DNA of 34,510 bases from NCBI GenBank assembly GCA_030589165.1, contig JAUUWG010000005.1, positions 1-34,510 of the forward strand. Reading direction: 5' to 3'. The notes beneath the pieces were generated by a model. The model saw nothing but the letters and a program-made list of their open reading frames with translations. It had not been told where the DNA came from and did not search any database. A program made the translations under genes and the position numbers. This DNA is from Desulfobacterales bacterium. Lineage in GTDB: Bacteria > Desulfobacterota > Desulfobacteria > Desulfobacterales > JAFDHS01. Positions 8,004-17,796 of this stretch are shown here, piece after piece; position 1 is the stretch's first letter; each line of letters begins with the position of its first letter.

Positions 8004-8045
8004 GGACTTCCTTCGCAGGAATAACGAACCGAAGGATTCTGAAAC

Positions 8046-9740
8046 TCAAGTGCTTAACCATACGTACTGATAAGGGGTTAAACAAATTGAGCTTGTGGAA
8101 AAAGTTTCCCCTGAAATAAGATCCTTCATAATATGAGGAACATCCCCTGATAATGAGACCGTAAGTGTCTGAGATGAAATATTTGTCAATGCAAATATCA
8201 CCTGCTCCTTGACAAATCTTTTGACGGCAAAAACTCTGGGATCGACGTCCAGTATTTCAAAATCGGCGTTCGGGTGAAAAGCCTGCTGTTTTCTTCTTGT
8301 TTTGATCAACTCGATATATGGAAAGAATATTCTGGAACGAAATGATTCAGGATCATTCAATTCCGACAAAAGATCATCCAACTGTAGTTTTTGTCTGTTG
8401 ATTGTCCTGGCTCTTTTGGTTTGTTCAACCCCTTTTGTCCAATTGTGAGAACCGAGGATGCTGTGTATATATACGGCCGGCACACCCGGAAAAACAAATT
8501 CTATCGCCTGTGAAGCCAGAAACCTCTTTGCATGATAAGGATCGGTCTTATTTTTTTTGTCCAGCAAGGCATCAACATAGGTGATATTCAGTTCATAGGG
8601 ACTTTCCGAACCGTCCGGATTTTTTTTATACGATACTTCACCCCCGTTTTCCTTCACGATTTCAATCAGTTGATCGATTTTCTCTTTTGCCGGAATTCCT
8701 TCAAGGGGGCGGACCCCGATGCCGTCGTGGGATGCCGTGAAGTTGAAAAAGGAATTCTCATCCGATTTGAGCTCAAGCCCCTTTGCCCAATGGGATAAAA
8801 CGGTTGAATCCTCATTTGCAAAAGAATAAAAAAGCAGAGGGGGCAACGTAAAATTATAAACCATCTGTGCCTCACCGTGCCCTTGGCCAAAATAGCTTAT
8901 ATTCTCTTCATGGGGAACATTGGTCTCCGTAATAATCATGACATCGGGAGCGACTGTATCCAATATTTTACGAAAAAGCCTGACCATGTCGTGAGTCTGC
9001 TTCAGGTGGATACAGCTTGTACCGATCTCCTTCCATAAGTAAGCGATTGCATCGAGGCGTATACAGGTTGCGCCCTGGGTCACATAAAAAAGAAGGGCTT
9101 CAATCATCTTCTCCAGAACATCGATACTTTTATAATTAAGATCGATCTGGTCGGAACTGAATGTTGTCCACACATGCACGGTCTTCCCGGAAGTTTTCGT
9201 GAATTCGGTTAAAAGCGGCAGCGACCTGGGTCTGGTGACCCCGGACAAATCAATGGAAGAATCCACTTCAAACGCAAGCTCTTCAAACCCCTGTTTCCCT
9301 TGGAGATAATATTCAAACCATTTGCTCTTTGCGGAAACATGATTCAGCACAAGATCGAACATCAGCTTGAAATCTTTACCCAATGCATTGATATTGTCCC
9401 ATGATCCAAGTTCAGGATTGACTGCAAAATAATCGATGACAGAGAAACCGTCATCTGAGGAAAACGGATAAAAGGGAAGAACATGTATGGTTGAAAATAC
9501 CCCTTTGAAATATTGCCCGGCAAATTCACAAAGAACGGACAGGGAGGGCTCTCCTTTCCTGTTCAAAGAGTCGCCGTAGGTTATCAGAACGATATCTTCC
9601 TGGGAATAATAGTCTTTCTTCTTTCTCTTTTTAACCGGAAACCCCTTCAGCAAGGCAGAAATTTTATTAAACGCCAGGCTTCCCTTTTCTTCACCATATA
9701 TCTCTTCCAGCAAACACTTGATACTTTGGATCTCTTCCAT
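8046..9740 (-). CDS. GH13 sugar phosphorylase (sucrose/glucosylglycerate phosphorylase-like, GH13_18)
   Basis: ITYGDSLNRKGEP..VLPFYPFSSDDGFSVIDY, IRLDAIAYLWKEIGTSCIHL, ITETNVPHEENISYFG, NFTASHDGIGVRPLEG; ATG at 9740 preceded by AAGGAG. Confidence 0.88.
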   Translation of the reverse strand: MEEIQSIKCLLEEIYGEEKGSLAFNKISALLKGFPVKKRKKKDYYSQEDIVLITYGDSLNRKGEPSLSVLCEFAGQYFKGVFSTIHVLPFYPFSSDDGFSVIDYFAVNPELGSWDNINALGKDFKLMFDLVLNHVSAKSKWFEYYLQGKQGFEELAFEVDSSIDLSGVTRPRSLPLLTEFTKTSGKTVHVWTTFSSDQIDLNYKSIDVLEKMIEALLFYVTQGATCIRLDAIAYLWKEIGTSCIHLKQTHDMVRLFRKILDTVAPDVMIITETNVPHEENISYFGQGHGEAQMVYNFTLPPLLFYSFANEDSTVLSHWAKGLELKSDENSFFNFTASHDGIGVRPLEGIPAKEKIDQLIEIVKENGGEVSYKKNPDGSESPYELNITYVDALLDKKNKTDPYHAKRFLASQAIEFVFPGVPAVYIHSILGSHNWTKGVEQTKRARTINRQKLQLDDLLSELNDPESFRSRIFFPYIELIKTRRKQQAFHPNADFEILDVDPRVFAVKRFVKEQVIFALTNISSQTLTVSLSGDVPHIMKDLISGETFSTSSICLTPYQYVWLST

Positions 9741-9794
9741 AATATTTCTCCTTAGTTTCTGAAATTTGTGCGTTTTATGGCAAAAAAGATTCGT

Positions 9795-9870
9795 TTCGCC
9801 ACTAAGACACAAAGACACGAAGAATATGATCTAAAAATATTACTTTGTGTCTTTGTGACTTTGTGGCAAA
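9795..9870. repeat. Intergenic inverted repeat (CACAAAGACACAAAG type)
   Basis: TTCGCCACTAAGACACAAAGACACGAAGAATAT...ACTTTGTGTCTTTGTGACTTTGTGGCAAA. Confidence 0.8.
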
Positions 9871-9911
9871 TAATTTTGGTTGCGGTTTATCCCGGATAAC
9901 AACGTATAAAT

Positions 9912-10715
9912 TCACATTTTAAGGAGACTTGTGTCAAAAACAGGGCCGTCTACACAGACATGCCAGTATTTTCCGGGATTATCTCTTTTTTCCACGGCGC
10001 ACCCGAGGCAGGCGCCGATACCGCAGGCCATTATTGTCTCGATAGAGACCTGGCAGGGCACATGATGCATTTTCGCAATCCCGGCAACAGATTTCAGCAT
10101 TGCAAAAGGCCCGCATGCGCATACGATATCCGGTTTTTTTTCTGCCATGGCCCTGTCAAGTGCCTCGGTAACAAAGCACTTTTCCCCCGCACTTCCATCA
10201 TCAGTTGTTTTCTGCACACCAATTCCAAGGGGGGAAAAGTCATCTTCACACAAAAGATCATCCTTTGTTTTTCCTCCCACGAAAACTTTACTTTCCGACA
10301 AGTCAACATTTCTGTTTCTTAGGGAAGATGCCAGAAAAAGCATTGGAGCGATTCCGACCCCTCCGCCGACAATATATATACGCCGGCATTCTTCCGAAAC
10401 AGAAAATCCATTGCCCAGGGGCCCAAGAATAATTACGGACTCGCCCTTTTGGACACGGGAAAGTTTTGCCGTACGATTTCCTACTACCTTGTAAAGAACT
10501 TCAATGCCCTCTATGCCGTCATGCTTTGGAATACATCTGTTTATGGAAAAAGGACGGGAAAGAAGTGCCGCCGACCTGTCCGGCATCCGTAACATGATGA
10601 ACTGACCGGGTTTTGCATCCGAATAACCGGTGCATTTTAAACCGATTCTGTAATATGATGGGCAGACCTGTTTATTCCATAATACCTGAACTTTTTTTTG
10701 AAACATATCAAACAA
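9912..10715 (-). CDS. pyrK: Dihydroorotate dehydrogenase electron-transfer subunit PyrK-like (FAD/NAD, [2Fe-2S])
   Basis: LLSRPFSINR, YIVGGGVGIAPMLFLA, CACGPFAMLKSVA, ETIMACGIGACLGCAV...HVCVDGPVFD. Confidence 0.88.
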   Translation of the reverse strand: MFDMFQKKVQVLWNKQVCPSYYRIGLKCTGYSDAKPGQFIMLRMPDRSAALLSRPFSINRCIPKHDGIEGIEVLYKVVGNRTAKLSRVQKGESVIILGPLGNGFSVSEECRRIYIVGGGVGIAPMLFLASSLRNRNVDLSESKVFVGGKTKDDLLCEDDFSPLGIGVQKTTDDGSAGEKCFVTEALDRAMAEKKPDIVCACGPFAMLKSVAGIAKMHHVPCQVSIETIMACGIGACLGCAVEKRDNPGKYWHVCVDGPVFDTSLLKM

Positions 10716-10739
10716 ACCCTAACCCGGATAAACCGGAAA

Positions 10740-10771
10740 AGTGAGCTAAAGTTTGAAGTGAGCTAAAGTTA
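10740..10771 (+). repeat. AGTGAGCTAAAGT tandem repeat, 2 units
   Basis: AGTGAGCTAAAGTTTGAAGTGAGCTAAAGTT, preceded by ACCCGGATAAACCGG. Confidence 0.8.
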
Positions 10772-10854
10772 ATGTGTCGCTTTGCTCCTTCTTTAAAAAA
10801 TACAGCCTGGGACGTGGGCCTGCAATACATTTTTCAAACAGGTTTTTTAAAGCT

Positions 10855-12129
10855 TCATAGTTCTGAAATCGCTTTTAATCGTTCCAAAACCGGTGGATGG
10901 GAATAATTTAAAAACACATAGAAAGGATGGGGAATAAGGTTGGAAAGGTTATGAACCGAAAGTTTTTTTAAGGCATCGGACAGAGACCGGGGATCTTTGG
11001 TTGTTTCCACGGCGAATTGATCCGCCTCATATTCATTTTTGCGGGAATACCTGTGCATGAAGAGCTTCAGAAAAAAATGTATGGGTGAATATAAAACACT
11101 AAAAAAAATCAGTCCCGCATATACAGAGTTTCGGTCCATGTAGAATGCATCAAAAAGCCCCTGGCAGGAAAGGAACAGGGACAATAAAAACAGCATGATT
11201 CCTGTCTGCACAATGCCGATAATCATTGCTTTCAGAATGTGTTTTTTTTTGTAATGCCCCATTTCATGCGCCAGAATTGCCACCAGTTCCGAAACGGAGT
11301 GTTGTGCAATAAGCGTGTCAAACAAGACGATACGCTTATGCTTACCAAAACCGGTAAAAAAAGCATTGGACTTCCCTGACCGCTTGGAGCCGTCCATAAC
11401 AAAAATATTTTCCAGAGAAAAATTTATGGAACGCGCATAAGACATTATGGAATCTTTTAGTTCACCATCCTCGATAGGGCTGAATTTATTAAAGAAAGGC
11501 AAAATCCAGGTCGGCGCTATAAACTGAACCAAAAGCATAAATAAAGTAATGGCTATCCAGCAATACCACCAGGCATCGGCCCCGGCATATTCAAAAAAAG
11601 CAAGTATCCCCGCTAAAAGCGGTACTCCCAGCAGTATCGAAATAATCAGGGTTTTAACCAGATCCATCATAAAGGTGGGCCATGTGGTTTTGTTAAATCC
11701 AAAGCGCTGCTCAATCACAAAGGTTGAATAAATGCTGAACGGCAAAGATAAAAACGATTTAAACAAGGCCAAAACACCTATGTATATCAGGCCGGTCAAA
11801 ACAGCCCCCTGGTTCCAGGATCGAACCCATTGATCCAGAAGAGGGAATCCTTTTCCGAACCAGAATACCAGAAACACAAGAATATTAAACGTGGAGGTAA
11901 CCCATTCAAAACGGGTATTTACACGCAAATATTCCTGAGACTTGCGATAACGGTCTGCATCATACAATCCACGGAAGGTCTCAGGGAGTTCATCCCTCAA
12001 CATCTTGAGGTTCAAAAAATCCGCCAGACCGTTCAGTGCAAGGCCAACAAAGATGGCAACCAGAACAATGGCAGCAATACTCGAGCTGGAAACGGACATA
12101 CAAACAAAAAACGAGCTTTCAGGTGACAT
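10855..12129 (-). CDS. M48 family metallopeptidase, Ste24/CAAX prenyl protease 1-like
   Basis: VAILAHEMGHYKKKH zinc motif, NAFFTGFGKHKRIVLFDTL, YSRKNEYEADQFAV, multiple TM segments. Confidence 0.92.
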   Translation of the reverse strand: MSPESSFFVCMSVSSSSIAAIVLVAIFVGLALNGLADFLNLKMLRDELPETFRGLYDADRYRKSQEYLRVNTRFEWVTSTFNILVFLVFWFGKGFPLLDQWVRSWNQGAVLTGLIYIGVLALFKSFLSLPFSIYSTFVIEQRFGFNKTTWPTFMMDLVKTLIISILLGVPLLAGILAFFEYAGADAWWYCWIAITLFMLLVQFIAPTWILPFFNKFSPIEDGELKDSIMSYARSINFSLENIFVMDGSKRSGKSNAFFTGFGKHKRIVLFDTLIAQHSVSELVAILAHEMGHYKKKHILKAMIIGIVQTGIMLFLLSLFLSCQGLFDAFYMDRNSVYAGLIFFSVLYSPIHFFLKLFMHRYSRKNEYEADQFAVETTKDPRSLSDALKKLSVHNLSNLIPHPFYVFLNYSHPPVLERLKAISEL

Positions 12130-12146
12130 GTTTGAATTTTTGTTTT

Positions 12147-12428
12147 TTATTTGTTAATCATTTCCTTCAACTTGCCGGAACATTTAAACGTTACGATTCG
12201 CCTTTTGGGCAGTATCATATCTTCTCCGGTTGCCGGATTTCTTCCTTTCCGTTCTTTTTTTTCAGTTACGCAAAATTTCCCGAATCCGCTGATCATAACA
12301 TCTTCCCCATTTTCCAATGTATCCTTGATTATTTCCAAAAGCGATTCAATCACATCGGAAGATTCATTTTTGGAAAAGCTGTGTCTCTGGCGAATGGATT
12401 CTGTTATCTGTGTTTTTGTAAGGGTCAT
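12147..12428 (-). CDS. ihfA: Integration host factor alpha-type HU-family DNA-binding protein
   Basis: MTLTKTQITESI...IKDTLENGEDVMISGFGKFCVTEKKERKGRNPATGEDMILPKRRIVTFKCSGKLKEMIN. Confidence 0.9.
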   Translation of the reverse strand: MTLTKTQITESIRQRHSFSKNESSDVIESLLEIIKDTLENGEDVMISGFGKFCVTEKKERKGRNPATGEDMILPKRRIVTFKCSGKLKEMINK

Positions 12429-12787
12429 GGATAAAGATACTCCTTTGATATGTAAGGTTTTTTTATGCATTAATATCTGTGAGGGGGAAACTACTTTCAA
12501 TACTTTATTTTGTCAAGAACTTAAGAACCGGGTTTTTAGGAACGCAGACAAAATAATGGAGAAATTATTTAACAGTCTACTATTTTTTCCAAAATTCAAC
12601 AACACAAAACACGATAAATCGATGAAAAAACAAGAATATCACAACCTATGGCTTTTAAAACAGGTCATGGGAAAAAGGCTTATTATACTCAATTTATGCA
12701 TTGACAACCCATTAATAAATGGATACAGAGTACAGCTTGCTTATTATTAAGATTAAAATTCACAACTTTGAATTTCTTCATTATTAT

Positions 12788-12908
12788 TAAAGGGTGTTAA
12801 AAAGATGTATATTTTTGATAATAAAATCAAAAGGTTATATAAAAATATCGCTTTAACGTAACTATTTGATATTGTTAAGAAATATTACTATTGTTTTAAC
12901 ACCCTTTA
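12788..12908. repeat. AT-rich intergenic element with 15-bp perfect terminal inverted repeats
   Basis: TAAAGGGTGTTAAAA ... TTTTAACACCCTTTA. Confidence 0.75.
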
Positions 12909-13109
12909 TTAATGATGTGGAAATAAAAAATGCATGTTCACGTTTACCTAAAGCCCGGGAAGGATTTCGTATCGGAGCCGTAAATACTTTTTTTGAACGG
13001 TAACTGCGAAGCGTCTCTTAAAAAAACTAAATTTACGGGCATTTAATGGAATTGGAAAGAAGAGCTCTGCTAAAACCTTCAACGTCATGCAAAGCTCTCA
13101 GAAGGGAGT

Positions 13110-14171
13110 ATGGGAATGAGTTCAGTGGACTATTTGACACAATTTGTGGAAGTAAACCGCGCCCTGTGCGATGGAGCCGATAACCGCAGTGTCATGAATC
13201 TCATCGCGCAGCGGTTGGCGACAAGTCTCGATTTGAAAGGGTGTCTGATCAAAATTAAACCGACCGATGGAGGCGCCCTGGAATTGCTTTCCAGCTATGG
13301 TTTGACCGAAAATTTCCTTTTCTCCGACTTCTGCAAGTCGTCCCAGAGTCTTTGTTTCCGGATTCCGAAGGAAACCATCAGCATCAGGGAAGTGGAGAAC
13401 ATGGAAGAAAGCGCCGACTATGATACAATGATGATTGAAGGTATACGTTCCGCTACGGCCATCCCCATTGAAGTGGACCAGAAACCCATCGCCATCGTTG
13501 TTATGTTTGACGGCAAGGTACGTGATTTCACCAAAGAAGAATTACAATTTGCCGAAGCGCTTGTCTCTCGAGGAATCTTATCCGTTATCTACGAACGCCG
13601 CATCAACACTTTAATTGAGCGCGAACGAAATTTTCTGCACGGTTTCCAGGAGATCAGCAGTGCAATCAACTCGACACTCACCATTAATAAGGTTTTGAAA
13701 CTTGTCGTCACCAAAATCACGGATTTGTTTAAGATAAAAGGTACGACGGTACGTCTGCTGGATGCCAAAACACAAAATCTGTACCTGGCTGAAGCTTGCG
13801 GCCTGAGCAAGGAGTTCCTTGAAAAGGGAGATGTAGAGGCCGCAAAAAGTATCGCTGAAAATATGGCCGGAAAAGTAATTGTCATTGACGACGTTTATAC
13901 GGATCCACGCATACAGTACCCCGATGAAGTCATCAAGGAGGGAATTCGTAAAATCCTTTCCATTCCTCTTGCCGCAAGGGGTAAAATCATTGGCGTGTTA
14001 CGACTTTTTTCGGAAGACCGCCCACCCTTTACCGAAGAGGAAAAACAGTTCGCCACGGGCATTGCTCTGCAATGTGCGCTGGCCATTGAAAATGCCCGTA
14101 TGTATCAGCGTGTAAAATACGAATATCAACAGTTGCTCGTCGATTTCGGTTACGAGGGGAGCAGCAATTAA
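13110..14171 (+). CDS. Double GAF domain protein
   Basis: Two GAF-like units (VNRALCDGADNRSVMNLIAQRLATSLDLKGCLIKI...; EISSAINSTLTINKVLKLVVTKITDLFKIKGTTVRLL...GIALQCALAIENARMY). Confidence 0.88.
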   Translation: MGMSSVDYLTQFVEVNRALCDGADNRSVMNLIAQRLATSLDLKGCLIKIKPTDGGALELLSSYGLTENFLFSDFCKSSQSLCFRIPKETISIREVENMEESADYDTMMIEGIRSATAIPIEVDQKPIAIVVMFDGKVRDFTKEELQFAEALVSRGILSVIYERRINTLIERERNFLHGFQEISSAINSTLTINKVLKLVVTKITDLFKIKGTTVRLLDAKTQNLYLAEACGLSKEFLEKGDVEAAKSIAENMAGKVIVIDDVYTDPRIQYPDEVIKEGIRKILSIPLAARGKIIGVLRLFSEDRPPFTEEEKQFATGIALQCALAIENARMYQRVKYEYQQLLVDFGYEGSSN

Positions 14172-14321
14172 AAAAAGTGTGAAGTGACTAAAGTGAGCTA
14201 AAGTGCCTAAAGTTGAGGTATTTTGTCAATTTTATAAAAAAAGACGGAGCGAAGCGGCTCATTCACTTTAGCTCACTTTTAATTTCTTCGGTTTATCCGG
14301 GTCAGGAGAATAAAAAACAGT

Positions 14322-14903
14322 ATGGGACGCCTTAATGTTCTTTTCCCGCAAAAAACCTGTGATACGGATTTCATCCGCCGGGTTGAAAAGGAAAGCAGGC
14401 AAAATATCGTCAAATGTTACCAGTGCGGCAATTGCACCGCCAGTTGCATCTATACGGATGTTTACGATTATCCCGTCAACCAGATTATGCGTTTGGTTCA
14501 GTTGGGTCAAAAGGATACCGTTTTAAAGGCTCGTTCCATATGGTTGTGTGCAAATTGCCAGGCATGCACCACGCGATGTCCGTGCAATATTGACGTTGCC
14601 GGGGTCATGAAGGTGTTGAGAACCATGTCCTTTGAGGAAGGCGCCGTTTCCATAAGGAATATTCAAGTCTTTTATGATGAATTCCTTAATTCGGTAAAAA
14701 CCTTTGGCCGCCTCTTTGAATCAGGCTTGATCGTGATGTACAACCTTAAAGCCAAAAAACCTTTTACGGATGTGGATCTGGTACCACGGGTACTGATGAA
14801 GGGCAAGCTGGCCCTGAAACCACCGGAAATAAAGGGAAAGAAAGAGGTCGCCGATATTTTTGAACGCTTTAAAGAATATCAAAAAAAATCCCACAAAGAT
14901 TAA
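14322..14903 (+). CDS. hdrC: Heterodisulfide reductase subunit C-like, 2x[4Fe-4S]
   Basis: CYQCGNCTASCIYT and CANCQACTTRCPCNI; followed by HdrB and HdrA. Confidence 0.88.
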   Translation: MGRLNVLFPQKTCDTDFIRRVEKESRQNIVKCYQCGNCTASCIYTDVYDYPVNQIMRLVQLGQKDTVLKARSIWLCANCQACTTRCPCNIDVAGVMKVLRTMSFEEGAVSIRNIQVFYDEFLNSVKTFGRLFESGLIVMYNLKAKKPFTDVDLVPRVLMKGKLALKPPEIKGKKEVADIFERFKEYQKKSHKD

Positions 14904-14906
14904 CCT

Positions 14907-15788
14907 ATGAACGTAGAGAAAACAATGCCTAAACGTATCGCCTATTATCCCGGATGTTCTTGTGAAGGTATGGCCAACGAGTACGATCAATCCACCCGGG
15001 CTTTGTGCAAGGTTCTGAATATTGACTTGGTAGATATCCCCGATTGGAATTGTTGCGGCTCAACACCGTCGAATTCCTATGACCCCCTGCTTGGCGCAGC
15101 TCTGGCCGGACGAAATCTGGCACTGGCGGAAGCAGAAGGCTTTGATCTGGTCATGACCCCGTGTCCGAGCTGCCTTAAGTCTCTTAAAACCGCCATCAAG
15201 GTTTACAACGATCAAAAACAGGATTTTGCTCATCTTCTGAACATGCCTTTTTCAGGTAAAATCAAGGTAATTTCAGTGCTTCAATTATTATATGAAGAGG
15301 TCGGAGTAGAAAAAATCAAGGAACGCATCAAGAAACCTCTTACGGATAAGGTTATTATTCCGTATTATGGCTGTTTGCTCTCACGTCCGCCGGAATTTGC
15401 CGAGTTTGACGACCCGGAGAACCCGGTTTCCATGGATGAACTCCTCCTGGCAGCAGGCGCAAAAGTACCTGATTTCCCTTATAAAACAGAGTGCTGTGGA
15501 GCAGCCTACGGGGTCACAATAAATAATATCGTGGGCAAGTTGGCAGGAAGAATTCTGGATATGGCCCAGAGCTTGAAAACTGATGCCGTTGCCGTTGCCT
15601 GCCCGCTGTGCCAGCAGAATCTGGATCTTCGCCAGAGCCAAGTCAACCGATTTTGTCATCGTAATTTTAAAATTCCGGTTCCTTACATTACCCAGCTCAT
15701 TGGTTATGCTCTGGGAATCGATTTGAAAGAACTCGGCATTCACAAGCTGTTTGTCAACGCCGATAATCTTTTCAAGGAAACCGTCTGA
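14907..15788 (+). CDS. hdrB: Heterodisulfide reductase subunit B-like (two CCG domains)
   Basis: YYPGCSCEG..DWNCCGSTP..CPSCLKS and PYYGCLLSRPP..KTECCGAAYG..CPLCQQN. Confidence 0.92.
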   Translation: MNVEKTMPKRIAYYPGCSCEGMANEYDQSTRALCKVLNIDLVDIPDWNCCGSTPSNSYDPLLGAALAGRNLALAEAEGFDLVMTPCPSCLKSLKTAIKVYNDQKQDFAHLLNMPFSGKIKVISVLQLLYEEVGVEKIKERIKKPLTDKVIIPYYGCLLSRPPEFAEFDDPENPVSMDELLLAAGAKVPDFPYKTECCGAAYGVTINNIVGKLAGRILDMAQSLKTDAVAVACPLCQQNLDLRQSQVNRFCHRNFKIPVPYITQLIGYALGIDLKELGIHKLFVNADNLFKETV

Positions 15789-15812
15789 CGAACTGAAATA
15801 AGGTAGAAAAAA

Positions 15813-17771
15813 ATGCGTATCGGAGTTTTTATCTGTAAATGTGGGACCAACATTGCAAAGACGGTAGATACGGAAGCTGTAGCCCGTAAGGCTTTGGAAT
15901 ATCCGGATGTGGTCTATGCCACGGATTACATGTACACGTGTTCGGAACCCGGGCAGGAAGAAATACGGGAAGCAATCACTAAGCACCGTCTGCAGGGAGT
16001 GGTCGTTGCGGCGTGTACGCCGCGTATGCATGAGCCTACTTTTCGCCGGGCTGTTGAAAAGGCCGGGCTGAACCGTTATATGTTCGAACAGGCCAATATC
16101 CGGGAACATGTTTCCTGGGTCAACAACGACCGGGAATCAAATACACTCAAAGCCATGGACCTGGTTCACATGGCCGTAGAAAAACTGCGCTTAAACCATC
16201 CTCTGTTTTCATCAAAGGTACCGATTAACAAAAGAGTTTTGGTTATCGGCGGAGGGGTTGCTGGCATTCAAGCGGCCCTGGATTGCTCGGAAGGCGGCCT
16301 GGATGTGGTCATGGTGGAACGGGAGGCGACCATTGGCGGGAAAATGGCTAAACTTGACAAGACATTCCCGACCATTGACTGTTCCTCATGCATTCTGGGG
16401 CCCAAAATGGTTGATATATCTCAAAAAGAAAACATCAGTCTGCATGCCTACAGCGAAATCGAATCGGTTTCAGGTTACATCGGCAATTTTAAGGTAAAAA
16501 TACGTAAAAAAGCAACGTATGTTGATTGGAACGCCTGTACCGGCTGCGGGGAGTGTACTCAGAAATGCCCCTCGAAAAAGACCCATGACAAGTTCAATGA
16601 AGGCCTGGGAAGCACCACTGCAATCAATATCCCCTTTCCCCAGGCCATTCCGAAAAGAGCGCGTATAAATGCTGAATCCTGTCTTTATCTGACCAAGGGC
16701 AAGTGCAGAAAGTGTGAAAAGGTCTGTCCCGCAGACGCTATCCGCTTTGACATGGAGGATGAAATAATTACGGAAGAAGTCGGGGCTATTGTCGTTGCTA
16801 CAGGATACGATATGTTCGATTATTCGGTATATGGGGAATACGGTGGAGGCCGATATCCGGATGTCATTACTTCTCTTCAATATGAGCGTATTCTAAGTGC
16901 TTCAGGTCCCTATGGCGGACATATTGTTCGTCCGTCCGACGGCCGGGAACCCAAGGATATCGTCTTCCTCTCCTGCGTCGGTTCCAGGGATGCATCCGTA
17001 GGCCGTCCATACTGTTCCGGAGTCTGCTGTATGTATATCGCCAAGCAGGCGATTATTACACGGGACCATCTGCCGGATTGCAACTGTTATGTCTCGTATA
17101 TGGATATCCGCTCTCCCGGGAAAAATTACGATGAATTTGTACGTCGTGCTCAGGAAGAATACGGCATTAATTATATTCGCGGACGTGTCGGCAAAATTTA
17201 TCCCAAAGGTAACAGGCTCATCGTTCAGGGTGTGGATACCTTGATGGGTGTTCAAATGGACATAGAGGCCGATCTCGTTGTTCTGGCAACCGGTTTGGAA
17301 GCCTCTGACGGTGCAAGAGAACTTGCTGAAAAACTGCGTATTTCCTATGACCAGTACGGCTGGTATATGGAGAGTCATCCCAAGCTGCGCCCCGTGGAAA
17401 CAAATACTGCCGGGGTCTACCTTGCAGGTGTGTGCCAGGGCCCCAAAGATATTCCCGCTTCGGTTGCCCAGGGCAGTGCCGCGGCAGCCAAGGTTTTGGT
17501 CCTTTTTTCACGGGATACGATCGAAACAGACCCACAGGTGGCATTCGTTAATGAACGTGTCTGTATCTCTTGTGGAAAATGTATTGAGGTCTGCCCGTTC
17601 GGGGCAATTCAGTGGAAAACCTTGCGGGACGGCTCACAAAAAGCGGAAGTACTCCCAACAGTGTGCCAGGGTTGCGGTTTGTGTAACGCCACCTGTCCGC
17701 CCAAGGCCGTACAGTTACAGCATTGCACCGACGACCAGATTTTGGCTGAAGTCAATGCCGTGTGTGAATAG
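15813..17771 (+). CDS. hdrA: Heterodisulfide reductase subunit A-like flavoprotein with ferredoxin domains
   Basis: RVLVIGGGVAGIQAALDCS, IDCSSCILGPKM, CTGCGECTQKCP, CRKCEKVCPADAI, YCSGVCCMYIAKQA, CISCGKCIEVCPFGAI, CQGCGLCNATCPPKAV. Confidence 0.95.
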   Translation: MRIGVFICKCGTNIAKTVDTEAVARKALEYPDVVYATDYMYTCSEPGQEEIREAITKHRLQGVVVAACTPRMHEPTFRRAVEKAGLNRYMFEQANIREHVSWVNNDRESNTLKAMDLVHMAVEKLRLNHPLFSSKVPINKRVLVIGGGVAGIQAALDCSEGGLDVVMVEREATIGGKMAKLDKTFPTIDCSSCILGPKMVDISQKENISLHAYSEIESVSGYIGNFKVKIRKKATYVDWNACTGCGECTQKCPSKKTHDKFNEGLGSTTAINIPFPQAIPKRARINAESCLYLTKGKCRKCEKVCPADAIRFDMEDEIITEEVGAIVVATGYDMFDYSVYGEYGGGRYPDVITSLQYERILSASGPYGGHIVRPSDGREPKDIVFLSCVGSRDASVGRPYCSGVCCMYIAKQAIITRDHLPDCNCYVSYMDIRSPGKNYDEFVRRAQEEYGINYIRGRVGKIYPKGNRLIVQGVDTLMGVQMDIEADLVVLATGLEASDGARELAEKLRISYDQYGWYMESHPKLRPVETNTAGVYLAGVCQGPKDIPASVAQGSAAAAKVLVLFSRDTIETDPQVAFVNERVCISCGKCIEVCPFGAIQWKTLRDGSQKAEVLPTVCQGCGLCNATCPPKAVQLQHCTDDQILAEVNAVCE

Positions 17772-17796
17772 GGTTTCATGAAAAAAGAAAAGGGAC

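Noticed and set aside
15381-17544. Long antisense/overlapping ORFs inside hdrB/hdrA (15381..16109 -, 17278..17781 +, 16902..17378 -)
   Set aside because: Shadow ORFs over strongly recognised Hdr proteins; no domain-like sequence.
15813-17771. Possible selenocysteine UGA in HdrA/HdrB/MvhD-like genes
   Set aside because: All key positions read as Cys codons and no in-frame UGA extends the ORFs.
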